DNA of 5,766 nucleotides from contig JASLFZ010000027.1 of assembly GCA_030150485.1 (NCBI GenBank), positions 1 to 5,766 of the forward strand. The letters are read 5' to 3'. Every line of letters begins with the position of its first letter. The first letter of the stretch is position 1. The notes beneath the pieces are model-generated. The model saw only the letters and a list, made by a program, of their open reading frames with translations. It had not been told where the DNA came from and made no database searches. Both the position numbers and the translations under genes were made by a program. Origin of the DNA: Candidatus Saccharimonadales bacterium (GTDB taxonomy: Bacteria > Patescibacteriota > Saccharimonadia > UBA4664 > SCTI01). Positions 4,724-5,766 of this stretch are shown here, one piece after another.

Positions 4724-5310
4724 GCCTTGGCCTCCTGCAGCCGGTGGCGTACAAAGATGGCGGCAGCTACCACTACCATAATAAGCACAATATAAGTTAC
4801 GGGGCGAATCACCTGATAAATGGTGCCGAGGCTGTTGGCGAGGTAGTAGCCTAGACCGATCATCAGAGCGCTCCAGATGGCTGATCCAATCAAGGCGCTG
4901 AGGGCAAACATGCCGCGGGGCTGCTCGGCTACACCTGCAGCGTAGCCAGCGTAGCCTCGCAAAAAGGGCAAACAGTAGGCCAAGAGCGTAGCGACGCGGC
5001 CGTAGCGCTCAAACCAGCGGTGGGCGCGGGTTAAATCACGCTTGGAAAGCAGCACGTAGCGGCCGTAGCGCTCGATGAGTGGCACGCCGCCGTACTGGCC
5101 AATGGCGTGCGAGGCCACAGCGCCAATCAGCTGCCCCAGGAGCGCCGCCACGATAATGCCCGTAAGCCCTAGCGTCGAATGACGCAGCGCAACCCCCGCC
5201 AGCAGCAAAAAAGCCTCCGAAGAAAATAGCCCCAGGGTGCTCACAATGAGGCCAAGGCCGAGACCCAGGTAGCCAAAATGTTGAATAAGAGTGGTAGTCG
5301 TATGATCCAT
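4720..5310 (-). CDS. DedA-family (VTT/SNARE-associated domain) membrane protein
   Basis: 196-residue polytopic inner-membrane protein. DedA proteins are proposed lipid or undecaprenyl-phosphate transporters coupled to ion gradients, affecting envelope integrity. Hydrophobic segments are at about 14-42, 46-68, 105-127, 133-158 and 167-187. Family marks: SSEAFLLLAG (30-39, with Glu32 at the conserved acidic position), YGRYVLLSKRDL (82-93), and CLPFLRGYAGYAAG (113-126, corresponding to the RFxPGxR block). Arg118 is kept, but the first Arg of that block appears to be Tyr112 and the Gly is Phe116. The ATG at 5310 has no clear Shine-Dalgarno (CCCATTTTTTTGTT precedes it). It is first in the run with the M16 gene and ndk, 81 nt after the TPR gene. 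Transport substrate is unknown. Confidence 0.9.
   Translation of the reverse strand: MDHTTTTLIQHFGYLGLGLGLIVSTLGLFSSEAFLLLAGVALRHSTLGLTGIIVAALLGQLIGAVASHAIGQYGGVPLIERYGRYVLLSKRDLTRAHRWFERYGRVATLLAYCLPFLRGYAGYAAGVAEQPRGMFALSALIGSAIWSALMIGLGYYLANSLGTIYQVIRPVTYIVLIMVVVAAAIFVRHRLQEAKA
4731..4736 (-). promoter_or_regulatory. Full-consensus ribosome binding site of the M16 gene
   Basis: AGGAGG on the minus strand inside the last codons of the DedA gene, 7 nt before the GTG at 4723. Together with the GTGA stop/start overlap it supports tight translational coupling. Confidence 0.85.
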
Positions 5311-5391
5311 AACAAAAAAATGGGTGGCGCGCCGCCGCGTCCCCTCGCCTAGATTATTATGGAGTAAATCCAGCCATATTGCCAGCTACGG
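5311..5391 (-). other. Intergenic gap between TPR and DedA genes
   Basis: Read on the minus strand it holds an AT-rich stretch (CATAATAATCT, about 5351-5361) that could be a weak -10. A GGCGGCGCGCC element (5326-5336) follows, then a run of seven T (5314-5320) just before the DedA start. The GC element folds only as a 4-bp stem, so a terminator is not convincing. Confidence 0.3.
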
Positions 5392-5766
5392 CTACTGGTT
5401 AAGGCCGTGGATGGCGAGCTGGGCGGCATCGCGATTAGCGGGGTTGAGACGCAGGGCGCGGCTCAAATCGGCGTGGGCGGCATTGGTACGCCCATCCTGA
5501 AGCAAACCGGCCGCTTGCAGCGCCAGCAGTTCGGAAACCGTCGGCTTAATGGAGCTATCGGCGTTGCGGTTAGCAATAACGCTATCAGGGTAGAGCGCCA
5601 GCGCCCGGCTGACGACCTGCTGGGCAGGAGCGGTGTGGCCCTGGCGCAGCTCGAGTGTGGCCAGGTCTAAGTAGTACTCCGGGTGGTTCCAGGGATCAAG
5701 CTGAAGGGTGTGGTTGTAATCCGCCACCGCTAGCGTAGCGTTGCCACTGAGCCGCTCGACCCGGGC
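5392..5766 (-). CDS. C-terminal part of a tetratricopeptide-repeat (TPR) protein
   Basis: The last 124 residues of a larger protein whose 5' end is outside the window; the frame is open to the right edge, so the in-frame GTG at 5727 should not be taken as its start. TPR signatures repeat about every 34 residues: ADYNHTLQLDPWNHPEYYLDLATLELRQG, AQQVVSRALALYPDS, then GLLQDGRTNAAHADLSRALRLNPANRDA near the end. These are paired helices that form a protein-binding surface. A C-terminal TPR block is common in CPR proteins, including O-antigen-ligase-like membrane proteins, but nothing visible identifies the N-terminal part. It ends TAG at 5392, 81 nt before the DedA ATG. A shared transcript is possible. 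Confidence 0.82.
   Translation of the reverse strand, partial: ARVERLSGNATLAVADYNHTLQLDPWNHPEYYLDLATLELRQGHTAPAQQVVSRALALYPDSVIANRNADSSIKPTVSELLALQAAGLLQDGRTNAAHADLSRALRLNPANRDAAQLAIHGLNQ

Noticed and set aside
5311..5336. T7 run after a GC-rich palindrome as terminator of the TPR gene
   Set aside because: The stem is only 4 bp with five bases before the T-run, and the T-run abuts the DedA start.
5392..5727. TPR segment as a complete 111-residue protein starting at GTG 5727
   Set aside because: The frame continues open to the window edge with TPR-like sequence and there is no ribosome binding site; it is a partial gene.

Overview
The window is compact bacterial chromosome: short intergenic gaps, standard genetic code (TGA is used as a stop), no mobile element and no CRISPR array. 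Several features resemble Patescibacteria/CPR genomes, with Candidatus Saccharibacteria (TM7) the best guess. These are a membrane-anchored parvulin protein, a bacterial PH-domain membrane protein, a nucleoside diphosphate kinase with the extended CPR-style loop, and an M16 peptidase next to a DedA-family protein. This placement rests on family style only; no rRNA is present to confirm it.

Layout. Minus strand, 1-1620: a PH-domain membrane protein gene (1087-1620) runs into a parvulin-like membrane-anchored foldase gene that continues past the left edge (1-1054). A 117-bp divergent intergenic region (1621-1737) holds an apparently leaderless minus-strand promoter for the PH gene. It also holds a plus-strand promoter carrying two palindromic GTTAAC-core sites two helical turns apart. 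Plus strand, 1738-2900: a MarR-family regulator; a tRNA-Arg(CCU) whose perfect -10 overlaps the marR stop codon; then an isolated transcription unit. That unit has a near-consensus promoter (2281-2309), a 5' leader rich in competing helices (2311-2445), an unrecognised 122-residue ORF (2446-2814), a long 3' hairpin and a terminator-like hairpin (2868-2897). Minus strand, 2905-5310: a DedA-family membrane protein, an M16 zinc peptidase (4-nt GTGA overlap) and ndk, read in that order and probably one operon. At the right edge, also on the minus strand, is the C-terminal part of a TPR protein (5392-5766).

The PH-domain protein and parvulin look like cell-envelope functions. The DedA/M16/Ndk operon mixes lipid transport, proteolysis and nucleotide homeostasis. 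MarR probably represses its own gene and may influence the divergent PH/parvulin unit.

The part least explained by known families is the 2281-2900 unit. Its leader has a 7-bp closing helix ending next to the Shine-Dalgarno and two mutually exclusive folds. Its ORF contains a possible H-type pseudoknot and is followed by near-contiguous hairpins. It is either an orphan gene under RNA control or a larger structured RNA that also carries an ORF.
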